From the NCBI RefSeq assembly GCF_900112605.1, contig NZ_FOMJ01000007.1:94185-158184 (forward strand): 64,000 nucleotides of DNA, read 5' to 3'. Made by a program: the position numbers and the translations under genes. Below, in pieces: positions 16,991 to 25,748 of the stretch. Positions within the stretch are counted from its first letter, which is position 1, and each line of letters starts with the position of its first letter. The notes below the pieces were generated by a model that worked only from the letters and a program-made list of their open reading frames with translations, did not search any database and was not told where the DNA came from. The DNA comes from Thiohalospira halophila DSM 15071. Its GTDB lineage: Bacteria; Pseudomonadota; Gammaproteobacteria; Thiohalospirales; Thiohalospiraceae.

Positions 16991-18339
16991 AGGGCGTCCA
17001 GCGCCTCGTGGAGGCGATCGACCCCCACCACCTCCAGCCCCGCCGGCGCCTGCTTCGGTGCATTGCCACGCGGCACGATGGCGCGGGTGAAGCCGTGGCG
17101 GGCCGCCTCCCGCAGTCGGTCGGGGCCGTTGGGCACCGGCCGGATCTCGCCGGCCAGACCCACCTCGCCGAAGGCCGCCAGGTCCGCCGGCAGGGCGCGG
17201 TCCCGCAGGCTGGAGAGCACGGCGAGGAGCACTGGCAGGTCCGCCGCCGTCTCGGTGACCCGCACCCCGCCGACCACATTCACGAACACATCCTGATCCC
17301 CGGTCATCACCCCGCCGTGGCGATGGAGCACCGCCAGGAGCATGGCCAGGCGATTGCCGTCCAGGCCCAGGGTCACGCGGCGCGGGTTGCCCAGCTGGCT
17401 CTCGTCCACCAGCGCCTGGACCTCCACCAGCAGCGGGCGGGTCCCCTCGCGGGTAACCAGGATGAGGCTGCCGGGGATGGGATCGCCGTGGCGGGAGAGG
17501 AAGATGGCCGACGGATTGCTGACCTCGCGCAGCCCGTGCTCGGTCATGGCGAAGATCCCCAGCTCGTTGGCGGCGCCGAAGCGGTTCTTCATGGCGCGGA
17601 TCACGCGATAGGGGCCGGAGCCATCCCCCTCGAAGTAGAGTACTGCGTCCACCATGTGTTCCAGCACCCGGGGCCCGGCGAGCTGCCCCTCCTTGGTAAC
17701 GTGGCCCACCAGGAAGAGCGCGGCCCCGGTCTCCTTGGCGAAGCGGACCAGGGCGGCAGCCGCCTCCCGCACCTGGGCCACGGAGCCGGGGGCCGAGGTC
17801 AGCGCCTCGGTGAAGATGGTCTGGATGGAGTCCACCACCAGGACCCCCGGGCGCTCGCCGCGCGCCGTCTCGGTGATGGCCTCCACCCGGGTCTCGGCCA
17901 GCAGCCGCACCGCATCGGCCTCCAGTCCCAGCCGCCGGGCACGGAGCCCCACCTGCTGCGGCGACTCCTCGCCGGTGACGTAGAGCACGGACTGCTCCCG
18001 GGCCAGGGAGGCCACGGTCTGAAGTAGGAGGGTGGACTTGCCGATCCCCGGATCACCGCCCAGCAGCGTCACCGAGCCGGGGACGAGCCCGCCGCCGAGG
18101 ACATGGTCCAGCTCCGCCGAGCCGGTGGCCCAGCGCGGATTCTCCGCCCCCACCGCGACCTCCCCCAGGGCGGTGACCTGACCGTCGGCGCCGCCGGTCA
18201 TCCCGCCGGTGCGGGTATCCCGGGTCTCCACCGTGGCGCTCAGGGTGTTCCAGGCCCCGCAGGCGGGGCACTGGCCGGCCCACTTGGGCGTCTGCCCGCC
18301 GCACTCGTTGCAGACGTAGAGGGTGCGGTTCTTCGCCAT
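16987..18339 (-). CDS. radA: DNA repair protein RadA
   Basis: RadA is a hexameric ATPase that drives branch migration of recombination intermediates. The 450-residue product begins with a C4 zinc finger (Cys10, Cys13, Cys24, Cys27), then a RecA-like domain with Walker A GGDPGIGKST, the RadA-specific KNRFG motif (AMKNRFGAANELGIF), and a C-terminal Lon-protease-like domain. The ATG at 18339 is fixed by the zinc finger. It is divergent from the Rrf2 regulator, separated by 93 bases. Confidence 0.96.
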   Translation of the reverse strand: MAKNRTLYVCNECGGQTPKWAGQCPACGAWNTLSATVETRDTRTGGMTGGADGQVTALGEVAVGAENPRWATGSAELDHVLGGGLVPGSVTLLGGDPGIGKSTLLLQTVASLAREQSVLYVTGEESPQQVGLRARRLGLEADAVRLLAETRVEAITETARGERPGVLVVDSIQTIFTEALTSAPGSVAQVREAAAALVRFAKETGAALFLVGHVTKEGQLAGPRVLEHMVDAVLYFEGDGSGPYRVIRAMKNRFGAANELGIFAMTEHGLREVSNPSAIFLSRHGDPIPGSLILVTREGTRPLLVEVQALVDESQLGNPRRVTLGLDGNRLAMLLAVLHRHGGVMTGDQDVFVNVVGGVRVTETAADLPVLLAVLSSLRDRALPADLAAFGEVGLAGEIRPVPNGPDRLREAARHGFTRAIVPRGNAPKQAPAGLEVVGVDRLHEALDAL

Positions 18340-18432
18340 TCCATTTGCTCCGTGGGTGAACTTTCCGGCCCTTGTGGCATCCGAGAAGGGAATTACTACT
18401 CCAAGAACTCGGCAAGACCACTCCGGACTACC

Positions 18433-18864
18433 ATGCAACTGACGCGCTACACCGACTACGCCGTGCGGGTCCTCATCCACCTCGCCCTCCACCGGGACCG
18501 GCTGGTCACCATCACCGAGGTGGCCGACGCCTACGACATCTCCCGCAACCACCTGGTCAAGGTGGTCCACGCCCTGGGTCAGCACGGTTTCGTGGCCACC
18601 TTCCGCGGCAAGCGGGGCGGCCTGAGGCTCGCCCTGGAGCCGGAGGCCATCGCCCTGAACGAGGTGGTCACGCAGCTGGAGGAGCGCCTCACCCCTGTCG
18701 ATTGCCAGCACTGCCCCATCCAGGGTCAATGCGTCTTCGAAACGGCGCTGGAACGCGCCATGGCGGCCTTTATGGACACGCTGGCCGACTACACCCTCGC
18801 CGACCTGGTGGAGGGTCGGGCGGAGGATCTACGCCGGGCTCTGGAGCCGAAAGCGGCCAGCTAG
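18433..18864 (+). CDS. Rrf2-family transcriptional regulator (possibly Fe-S, NsrR-like)
   Basis: The 143-residue protein starts MQLTRYTDYAVRVLIHLAL, the classic Rrf2 winged-helix start, with KVVHALGQHGF and the wing motif RGKRGGLRLA. A cysteine cluster at about residues 97-106 (DCQHCPIQGQC, spacing C-x2-C-x5-C) could hold an iron-sulfur cluster as in NsrR/IscR, although the spacing is not exactly either. In NsrR-type proteins cluster nitrosylation controls NO-detoxification genes; none are adjacent here. It is divergent from radA and its stop overlaps the Nudix gene stop by 4 bases. Confidence 0.82.
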   Translation: MQLTRYTDYAVRVLIHLALHRDRLVTITEVADAYDISRNHLVKVVHALGQHGFVATFRGKRGGLRLALEPEAIALNEVVTQLEERLTPVDCQHCPIQGQCVFETALERAMAAFMDTLADYTLADLVEGRAEDLRRALEPKAAS

Positions 18865-19667
18865 GCCGCGGTGAACCCCTGGCGGCGCAGGATCCGCCGG
18901 GTCTCCCCGTCCACCGGCAGGTCGGCCAGCTCGGCCGGCGTGACCCAGCGAGCCTCGGCGGCGTCCGAGGCCGCCACGACCTCACCCTCGAGGTAATCGG
19001 CCGTGAGATCCACCACGACGTAGTGGAAACGAAGCCGACCCTGGTCGTCCCGCTCCATGAGGTCGAACGCGTGCACCGGGGCGCCGGCGCGGATGGTCAG
19101 CCCGGTCTCCTCGTGGATCTCGCGCTCCGCCGCCTCCTGCAGGCTCTCCCCCGCCTTGACCATGCCGCCGGGGATGGCCCAGAGGCCGGCCCGGGGCGGA
19201 TGGGCGCGCCGCACCAGCAGTACCGACCCCTGATGCACCACCACGGCCGCGGCCGCCACTCGCGGCGCCTCCACCTCGGGCGCGGGGGAGGCGGCAGGGG
19301 CCGCTTCCGGCTCGGCGTCCACCGCACGCCCCTCCTCACGGACGTCCACGAGGGAGGGCGGCTCGGGCCGGGCCTCCGGGATCTCGAGCCCCTGCTCGCG
19401 CGCCCGCTCGAGGAGCGTGTGGGCGCTGCCATGGACGGCCCGGACCTCGACGTAGTCGTAGTAGCCCAGGCGGGTGCTCTCGTCGCGCCGGGGCTCGCCG
19501 ACGTCGAGGAAGCCATCGTCTCCCAGCTGGCAGAGAGTCTCCACGATGGGCTGGAAGGCACCCAGCGCCTCCAGGGAATCGTCCGCCGGCCGGAACTCCC
19601 GCTCCCCGGCGATGGCCCGGGAGAGGGCCTCGATCACGGGATCCGGCTGCTCGCCCACCCCGCTCAT
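18861..19667 (-). CDS. Nudix hydrolase with long N-terminal extension
   Basis: The C-terminal half (from about residue 135 of 268) is a Nudix hydrolase domain with a complete Nudix box, G-x5-E-x7-REIHEETGL beginning GGMVKAGE. Nudix enzymes cleave nucleoside diphosphates linked to another group; the substrate is not predictable, though the layout RRAHPPRAGLWAIPGG resembles ADP-ribose/NADH-type enzymes. The first 105 residues form an unrecognised acidic domain (YYDYVEVRAVHGSAHTLLERA), joined by an Ala/Pro/Glu linker at about 105-133. The start overlaps the bolA stop by 4 bases, so the two genes are translationally coupled. Confidence 0.82.
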   Translation of the reverse strand: MSGVGEQPDPVIEALSRAIAGEREFRPADDSLEALGAFQPIVETLCQLGDDGFLDVGEPRRDESTRLGYYDYVEVRAVHGSAHTLLERAREQGLEIPEARPEPPSLVDVREEGRAVDAEPEAAPAASPAPEVEAPRVAAAAVVVHQGSVLLVRRAHPPRAGLWAIPGGMVKAGESLQEAAEREIHEETGLTIRAGAPVHAFDLMERDDQGRLRFHYVVVDLTADYLEGEVVAASDAAEARWVTPAELADLPVDGETRRILRRQGFTAA

Positions 19668-19972
19668 GCCTTGCCGCCCCCCAGGCAGGGCGGCGAGGCG
19701 GGATCGGCCTCACCGCTCCATTCGGAGGGGGCGTGGGTGTGCAAGGCCAGGGCATGGAGCCCCTGCTCGAATTCCGCCGCCAGGGCGCGGTTCACGGCGC
19801 GGTGGCGCCCCACCCGGGACTCCCCTTCGAAACTCGGGGTCACGAGGGTCACCCGGAAGTGGGACTCCGCCCCCTCCGGTACGTTGTGCATATGGCTCTC
19901 GTCCTCCACCGCCAGGTACTCGGGCGCGAGTTCCTCGGTGAGGCGCTGTTCGATGCGCTGCTTGCGCGACAT
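19664..19972 (-). CDS. bolA: BolA family protein
   Basis: This 102-residue protein matches BolA closely: ESHMHNVPEGAESHFRVTLV, GRHRAVNRAL and HALALHTHAPSEW. BolA binds monothiol glutaredoxins with a [2Fe-2S] cluster and acts in iron-sulfur trafficking and stress morphology; the conserved His in HALALHTH is the likely ligand. A C-terminal tail (ASPPCLGGGKA) carries one Cys. It is translationally coupled to the downstream Nudix gene. Confidence 0.92.
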   Translation of the reverse strand: MSRKQRIEQRLTEELAPEYLAVEDESHMHNVPEGAESHFRVTLVTPSFEGESRVGRHRAVNRALAAEFEQGLHALALHTHAPSEWSGEADPASPPCLGGGKA

Positions 19973-20053
19973 GGATGGTCCTCCCTTGCGTTAACCGGCG
20001 GGGCAAAAGATACGCGGCGCCGCAATCGAGGCACAAGCGTACCCTGCGTGGGG

Positions 20054-21129
<1,076 letters not shown>

Positions 21130-21133
<4 letters not shown>

Positions 21134-22515
21134 CCCCAGCCGTCGCCGCCGTCGCGGACGTAGTTGCGAAAGCGCGTGAACTCGCCCTGGAAGACCAGCA
21201 TGTCCTGGCCGGTGGGGCCGTTACGCTGCTTGCCGGTGATCACCTCGGCCAGCCCCTTGTATTCGCTGTCCTCGTTGTAGACCTCGTCGCGATAGATGAA
21301 CAGGATGACGTCGGCATCCTGCTCGATGGCGCCGGACTCGCGCAGGTCGGACATTATCGGCCGCTTGTTGGTCCGCTGCTCCAGGGAGCGATTGAGCTGG
21401 GACAGCGCCATCACCGGCACGTTGAGCTCCCGCGCCAGCGCCTTGAGGCCACGACTGATCTCGGAGATCTCGTTGGTCCGGTTCTCGCGCGCGCCGTTGG
21501 GGGACTGCATGAGCTGGAGGTAGTCCACCACCACCAGCCCGAGGTCGCCCTTCTCCCGTTTCAGGCGGCGGCAGCGGGCGCGGAGGTCGGTGGGGGTCAG
21601 CGCCGGGGTGTCGTCGACGAAGATCGGCGCGCCCTGGAGCAGGCTCACGGCAGAGCTCAGGCGCGACCAGTCGGTATCGTCCAGCCGGCCGTTGCGCAGC
21701 CGGCCCTGCTCGATCTGCCCCAGGGAGGAGAGCAGGCGCATGGTGAGCTGGTCGGCGGACATCTCCATGGAGAAGACCGCCACCGGCCGCTGGTGCTTGA
21801 TGGCCGCGGTCTCCGCGATGTTCATGGCGAAGGTGGTCTTGCCCATGGAGGGGCGGGCCGCGACGATGACCAGGTCCGACGCCTGAAGGCCGCCGGTCTT
21901 GTTGTCCAGGTCGGTAAAGCCGGTGGGCAGGCCGGTGTATTCGTCGTCCTGATCGATGAGCCGCTCGATGCGGTCCACCGTCTCCGACAGTAGCTCCGGC
22001 ATGCCCCGGAAACCCTGGCGCCCCCGTGCACCGCGCTCGGCGATCTCGAAGACGTAACTCTCCGCCTCGTCCAGCAGGGTCTCGGTGGTACGACCTTCGG
22101 GATTGTAGGCGCTATCGGCGACCTGGGTGCCCACGTGGACCAGCTCCCGGAGGATGGAGCGGTCCCGGACGATCCGGGCGTAGGTCTGGATATTGGCCGC
22201 GCTGGGGGTATTGCGCGCCAGGGTACTGAGGTAGGCAAGGCCGCCCACCTCCTCGAGCTGGGCGCGGCGGTCCAGGGATTCGGAGACCGTGACCACGTCG
22301 AAGGGGGAATTCATTTCCGCCAGGTCCCGCACCGCCGAGAAGATCAGCTGGTGGTTGCGGCGGTAGAAGTCCCCCTCCGAGACCCGGTCGGCCACCTGGT
22401 CCCAGGCGTCGTTGTCCAGCATGAGGCCGCCGAGGACGGCCTGCTCCGCCTCATCGGAGTGGGGCGGGATGCGCAGGTCCCCGGCGTCGCGGTCGGCTGC
22501 GACGAGCTCGGCCAT
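21130..22515 (-). CDS. dnaB: Replicative DNA helicase DnaB
   Basis: DnaB is the hexameric 5'-3' helicase of the replication fork. The 461-residue product has the N-terminal DnaG-interacting domain (PPHSDEAEQAVLGGLMLDN...) and a RecA-like C-terminal domain with Walker A ARPSMGKTTFAMN, DYLQLM, QLNRSLEQR and the FIYRDEVYN region. No intein or insertion is visible. It lies 18 bases after rplI and overlaps alr by 4 bases. Confidence 0.97.
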
Positions 22516-22533
22516 GTCGCCGACCCCGAGGCG

Positions 22534-22983
22534 TTACTCGGCCTCCACCACCAGGGTGACGGGCTGGACCACGTCGAAGTGCAGGTGGATCTCCACCTGG
22601 TACTCGCCGGTCTGGCGGATGGCACCCTCGGGGAAGACAACCTCCTTGCGCTCCACGTCGGCACCGGCCTCGGACAGGGCCTCAGCGACATCGGTGGCGG
22701 CGATGGAGCCGAAGAGCCTGCCCTCGTCGGCGGACTTGCGCCGCAGGGTGATGGGGCCCACCCCGGCAATGGCATCGGCCCGCTTCTGCGCCGCCTGACG
22801 GGCCTCCGCAGCCTGCCGCTCCAGCTCGGCGCGGCGCTCCTCGAACGCCTTGATATTATCCGGCGTGGCGCGGACCGCCTTGCCCTGCGGCACGAGGTAA
22901 TTACGGCCGTAGCCGGGCTTGACCTTCACCTGGTCACCCAGGGTGCCCAGATTGCGGACATTATCGAGCAGGATCACTTCCAT
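22534..22983 (-). CDS. rplI: 50S ribosomal protein L9
   Basis: The ATG at 22983 gives 149 residues, exactly the usual L9 length, beginning MEVILLDNVRNLG. The N-domain (VKVKPGYGRNYLVPQGKA), the long connecting helix (about 41-75) and the C-domain ending HFDVVQPVTLVVEAE are all present. The longer upstream open frame crosses into the DUF2232 gene and is not conserved. Confidence 0.97.
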   Translation of the reverse strand: MEVILLDNVRNLGTLGDQVKVKPGYGRNYLVPQGKAVRATPDNIKAFEERRAELERQAAEARQAAQKRADAIAGVGPITLRRKSADEGRLFGSIAATDVAEALSEAGADVERKEVVFPEGAIRQTGEYQVEIHLHFDVVQPVTLVVEAE

Positions 22984-23017
22984 CGTTGCAACCTCCGATT
23001 CGGCGCGGACTCCGCGC

Positions 23018-23938
23018 TCAACCATCTTGAGGGCCGTCGCCCGACGGCGCCAGTCGCCGACGGACATCCAGCCACGTATCCAGAAAACCCAGCGCCGCCA
23101 CCACCGGAATGGTGTACGGCACCAGGAGCAGCAGGGCATAGAGCAGGGCCAGCCACTGCCAGCCCAGCCCCCGCGCACCCGCCGTGCCATGGACCACTGC
23201 GATCCCCTGGAGCAGGTAGAGGACCACCAGCACCAGGGTGAGGTGGCCGGCGACCACACCGGCCCCGCCGGGCGCCACCGCGCCCCCCACCGCGATCGCC
23301 AGGGCCACCCAGGCCAGCCGATCGTCCAGCCGCAGGGAGTGGAACTCGGCCCGGAACCCCCCCGGCTTCTGCAGCATCGCCTGCAACCAGCGCGCCAGGA
23401 ACAGCGTCAGTGCCAGACTCAGCGCGACCCCGGCACCCAGGGCCCCGGTCATCACCCCGGCCAGGGCCCGCATCGCCTCCTCGGCACTGGGGTCGAGGCC
23501 GCCGCCCTGCTGTTCCAGGGCGGAAAAGACCTGCTGTAGCTGCCCCTCCCACAGGGCCGCCGGATCGGCGACGAACGCATGAATGCCGAGGATGAGCAGC
23601 ACCCCCAGACCCGCAGCGGTCATCACCGCCATGGGGAGGGAGACCGTTTGCCGCAGCACGCTGGCCACCAGCCAGGCCGGCAGCCAGATGGCGACGGCGA
23701 AGCCGACACCGATGGCGATCTCGCCAACCGCCGCCAGCCCCACCAGCATGGTCACGCCCGCAGCAATCGCGACCACTACCAGGCCGCTGGTCGGGCCGGC
23801 CACCAGGGTCATCAGGGCCACGGCGGCCCCGCTGACATAGCCCAGCGGGGCAAAGAAGAGCGCCGCGGCGGCCGCCGCCACCGCTACCAGGGCGGCCGAG
23901 AGATGGCCGCGCGTGATGTAGGCGGCGAGGGCCTTCAC
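23018..23938 (-). CDS. DUF2232 (YybS-like) membrane protein
   Basis: This 306-residue integral membrane protein has about eight helices, with a soluble segment at about 125-160 between helices 4 and 5. Composition and location between rpsR and rplI match the DUF2232/YybS family found in this operon in many gammaproteobacteria. Its function is not known; a substrate-binding component of an ECF-like transporter has been proposed for related Firmicute proteins. It sits 6 bases from rpsR and 34 from rplI. Confidence 0.8.
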   Translation of the reverse strand: MKALAAYITRGHLSAALVAVAAAAAALFFAPLGYVSGAAVALMTLVAGPTSGLVVVAIAAGVTMLVGLAAVGEIAIGVGFAVAIWLPAWLVASVLRQTVSLPMAVMTAAGLGVLLILGIHAFVADPAALWEGQLQQVFSALEQQGGGLDPSAEEAMRALAGVMTGALGAGVALSLALTLFLARWLQAMLQKPGGFRAEFHSLRLDDRLAWVALAIAVGGAVAPGGAGVVAGHLTLVLVVLYLLQGIAVVHGTAGARGLGWQWLALLYALLLLVPYTIPVVAALGFLDTWLDVRRRLAPSGDGPQDG

Positions 23939-23944
23939 CGGTCC

Positions 23945-24175
23945 TCAGCCCTCGTGGTGGTCCGAGTAGGGCAGCAGCGCCAGGAAGCGGGCCCGCTTGA
24001 TGGCGCGGGCGAGCTGGCGCTGGTACTTGGCGCTGGTGCCGGTGATCCGGCTGGGCACGATCTTGCCGGTCTCGGTGACGTAATTCTTCAGGGTGTTCAC
24101 GTCCTTGTAGTCGATCTCCTTCACCCCCTCGGCGGTGAAGCGGCAATACTTGCGACGACGGAAGAACTGGGCCAT
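23945..24175 (-). CDS. rpsR: 30S ribosomal protein S18
   Basis: The 76-residue protein has the S18 hallmarks [23 protein letters not shown] and the basic block [24 protein letters not shown]18 forms a complex with S6, whose gene is two positions upstream. The single Cys in KYCRF is retained, so this is the zinc-independent form without a CXXC set. Confidence 0.97.
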   Translation of the reverse strand: MAQFFRRRKYCRFTAEGVKEIDYKDVNTLKNYVTETGKIVPSRITGTSAKYQRQLARAIKRARFLALLPYSDHHEG

Positions 24176-24191
24176 GTCGAAACTCCTCGTT

Positions 24192-24551
24192 TCAGTTTTC
24201 CGGCGGCCCGCCGGTCTCGGCGGGGGCCGCCTGAATATCGATGGTGCGAGCGTGGAGGACCAGGCGGTAATCCCCCTGGCGGTATCCGGCGCGGCTCACA
24301 AAGCCCGTGACCCGCGCCTCGCCCCCCTCCTCCAGCTGGTCCACCGCCGCCTGGATCGCTTCGCCGGCGGCGATGACCTGGATGCGGAAGCGGACCTCGC
24401 GGGGCCGGTCGCCCTCTTCCTGAACGGAGTAGTGCTCCAGGCGGAAGCGGGCGATGGGGATGCCGGCGGGGTTGTACCGCCGCTCGGGGGCCTGAATGAC
24501 CCGCCCCCCCACGCTCAGGTGGTTGTCGGGTGGCGGCGCGGCCGCGACCAC
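24192..24551 (-). CDS. priB: Primosomal replication protein PriB
   Basis: PriB is a single-OB-fold ssDNA-binding protein that helps PriA restart replication forks. The 119-residue product has [31 protein letters not shown] and [22 protein letters not shown], typical for PriB, and its place between rpsF and rpsR is diagnostic. The start is the GTG at 24551, 3 bases after the rpsF stop. It is slightly longer than E. coli PriB (104) because of short extensions at both ends. Confidence 0.9.
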   Translation of the reverse strand: MVAAAPPPDNHLSVGGRVIQAPERRYNPAGIPIARFRLEHYSVQEEGDRPREVRFRIQVIAAGEAIQAAVDQLEEGGEARVTGFVSRAGYRQGDYRLVLHARTIDIQAAPAETGGPPEN

Positions 24552-24554
24552 GTC

Positions 24555-24926
24555 CTAGGCGTTCTCGCCCTCGCTGCTCCGCTCCCGGTCCTTCTCCTTC
24601 TCCTTTTCCTTCTCCTTGGCCATGGGGGAGGCCTCGGTAACGGCCTCGTCCCGGGAGAGGACCATGTGCCGGATCACGGCATCGTTGAAGCGGAAGGCGC
24701 CATAGAGCTCGTCGAGGGCGTCATTGCTGCACTCGATGTTGAGCAGGACGTAGTGGGCCTTGTGGATCTTGTTGATGGGATAGGCGAGCTGGCGCCGGCC
24801 CCAGTCCTCGTGGCGGTGAATGGCACCGCCGTCGGACTCGATGATGGACCGGTAGCGGTCCACCATGGCGGGGACCTGCTCGCTCTGGTCCGGGTGGACC
24901 AGGAAGACGACTTCGTAGTGACGCAT
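24555..24926 (-). CDS. rpsF: 30S ribosomal protein S6
   Basis: The first 95 or so residues are a normal S6 ([57 protein letters not shown]). The tail from about 100 is highly charged, with five tandem Lys-Glu pairs followed by DRER. Some S6 proteins carry poly-Glu tails that RimK extends; this alternating tail is different. AAGGAGG precedes the start. The gene heads rpsF-priB-rpsR-DUF2232-rplI-dnaB-alr, with a near-consensus promoter and a leader hairpin upstream. Confidence 0.96.
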   Translation of the reverse strand: MRHYEVVFLVHPDQSEQVPAMVDRYRSIIESDGGAIHRHEDWGRRQLAYPINKIHKAHYVLLNIECSNDALDELYGAFRFNDAVIRHMVLSRDEAVTEASPMAKEKEKEKEKDRERSSEGENA

Positions 24927-24950
24927 GGGACCTCCTTACGGTTTGCGACA

Positions 24951-24971
24951 GCCGCGCCCGAAGGCGGCGGC
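24951..24971 (-). promoter_or_regulatory. UUCG-capped leader hairpin of the rpsF operon
   Basis: In the predicted 5' leader the minus strand folds into a GC-rich stem capped by UUCG (GCCGC-bulged C-GCC UUCG GGC-GCGGC), ending 25 bases before the rpsF ATG. rpsF leaders in many bacteria carry an S6:S18-binding hairpin for autogenous control; this is a candidate by position, but I could not match the known consensus base by base. Confidence 0.45.
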
Positions 24972-24993
24972 AAGGGGTCTGGAAAAGCGCACC

Positions 24994-25022
24994 ATTCTAT
25001 GGGGTCAACGCCCCCTTGCCAA
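24994..25022 (-). promoter_or_regulatory. Sigma-70-type promoter of the rpsF operon
   Basis: On the minus strand TTGGCA (25017-25022) and TAGAAT (24994-24999) are separated by exactly 17 bases, each matching the consensus at five of six positions. The expected transcription start is near 24987, giving a leader of about 60 bases. Confidence 0.7.
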
Positions 25023-25031
25023 GGGCGAACT

Positions 25032-25748
25032 TCAGCGACGCTGGCGCACCGCCTCGAACAGGGCGACCCCGGCGGCCACGGAGACGTTGAGGCTCTCGGC
25101 CGCCCCCGCCATGGGGAGGTGCGCGACGGTATCGCAGGCCCGGCGAGTGAGGCGACGCAGCCCCTTCTCCTCGGCACCGAGGACGAGGACCAGGGGGCCC
25201 CGCAGGTCCACGTCCCACAGGGTGGACGCCCCCTCTCCGGCAAGGCCCACGGAGAAGAGCCCCATCTCCCCCAGCGCCTCCAGGCTCCGGGCGAGGTTGG
25301 TCACGGTATAGAAGGGGAGGCGCTCGGCGGCGCCCACGGCGACCTTGCGGACGGTGGGGGTCAGGCGGGCGGCGCGGTCGGCGGGGACGATGACCCCCTC
25401 GCAACCGGCGGCCTCGGCACTGCGCAGGCAGGCGCCGAGGTTGTGGGGATCCTGCACGCCGTCCAGGGCGAGCCAGAGGCCGCCACCGGCAGCGGCGGCC
25501 TCCAGCTGGGGCCAGCTACGGGCCACGGCGGCGCCGGAGGCGACCACCCCCTGGTGGCGACCGCCGCCGGCCAGCTCATCCAGACGTCGGCGGTCCACCT
25601 CCTCCACCGCGATCCCGGCGGCCCGGGCGGCGTCGACCAGCTCCCCCAGGCGGCGGTCCTTGCGGTTATCGGCCACCCAGAGGCCATCCACGGTGCCGGC
25701 CTCCAGCGCGGCGGCGACCGCATGGAGGCCGAACAGGCGCTCGCTCAT
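25032..25748 (-). CDS. rlmB: 23S rRNA (guanosine-2'-O-)-methyltransferase RlmB
   Basis: RlmB methylates G2251 in the peptidyl-transferase P loop of 23S rRNA. The 238-residue product has the substrate-binding N-domain (LFGLHAVAAAL) and the SpoU/TrmH SPOUT motifs: LALDGVQDPHNLGACLRSAEA, LVLVLGAEEKGLRRL and LPMAGAAESLNVSVAAGVALFEA. Its start overlaps the rnr stop by 4 bases, so it is coupled to rnr as in E. coli. Confidence 0.95.
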   Translation of the reverse strand: MSERLFGLHAVAAALEAGTVDGLWVADNRKDRRLGELVDAARAAGIAVEEVDRRRLDELAGGGRHQGVVASGAAVARSWPQLEAAAAGGGLWLALDGVQDPHNLGACLRSAEAAGCEGVIVPADRAARLTPTVRKVAVGAAERLPFYTVTNLARSLEALGEMGLFSVGLAGEGASTLWDVDLRGPLVLVLGAEEKGLRRLTRRACDTVAHLPMAGAAESLNVSVAAGVALFEAVRQRR

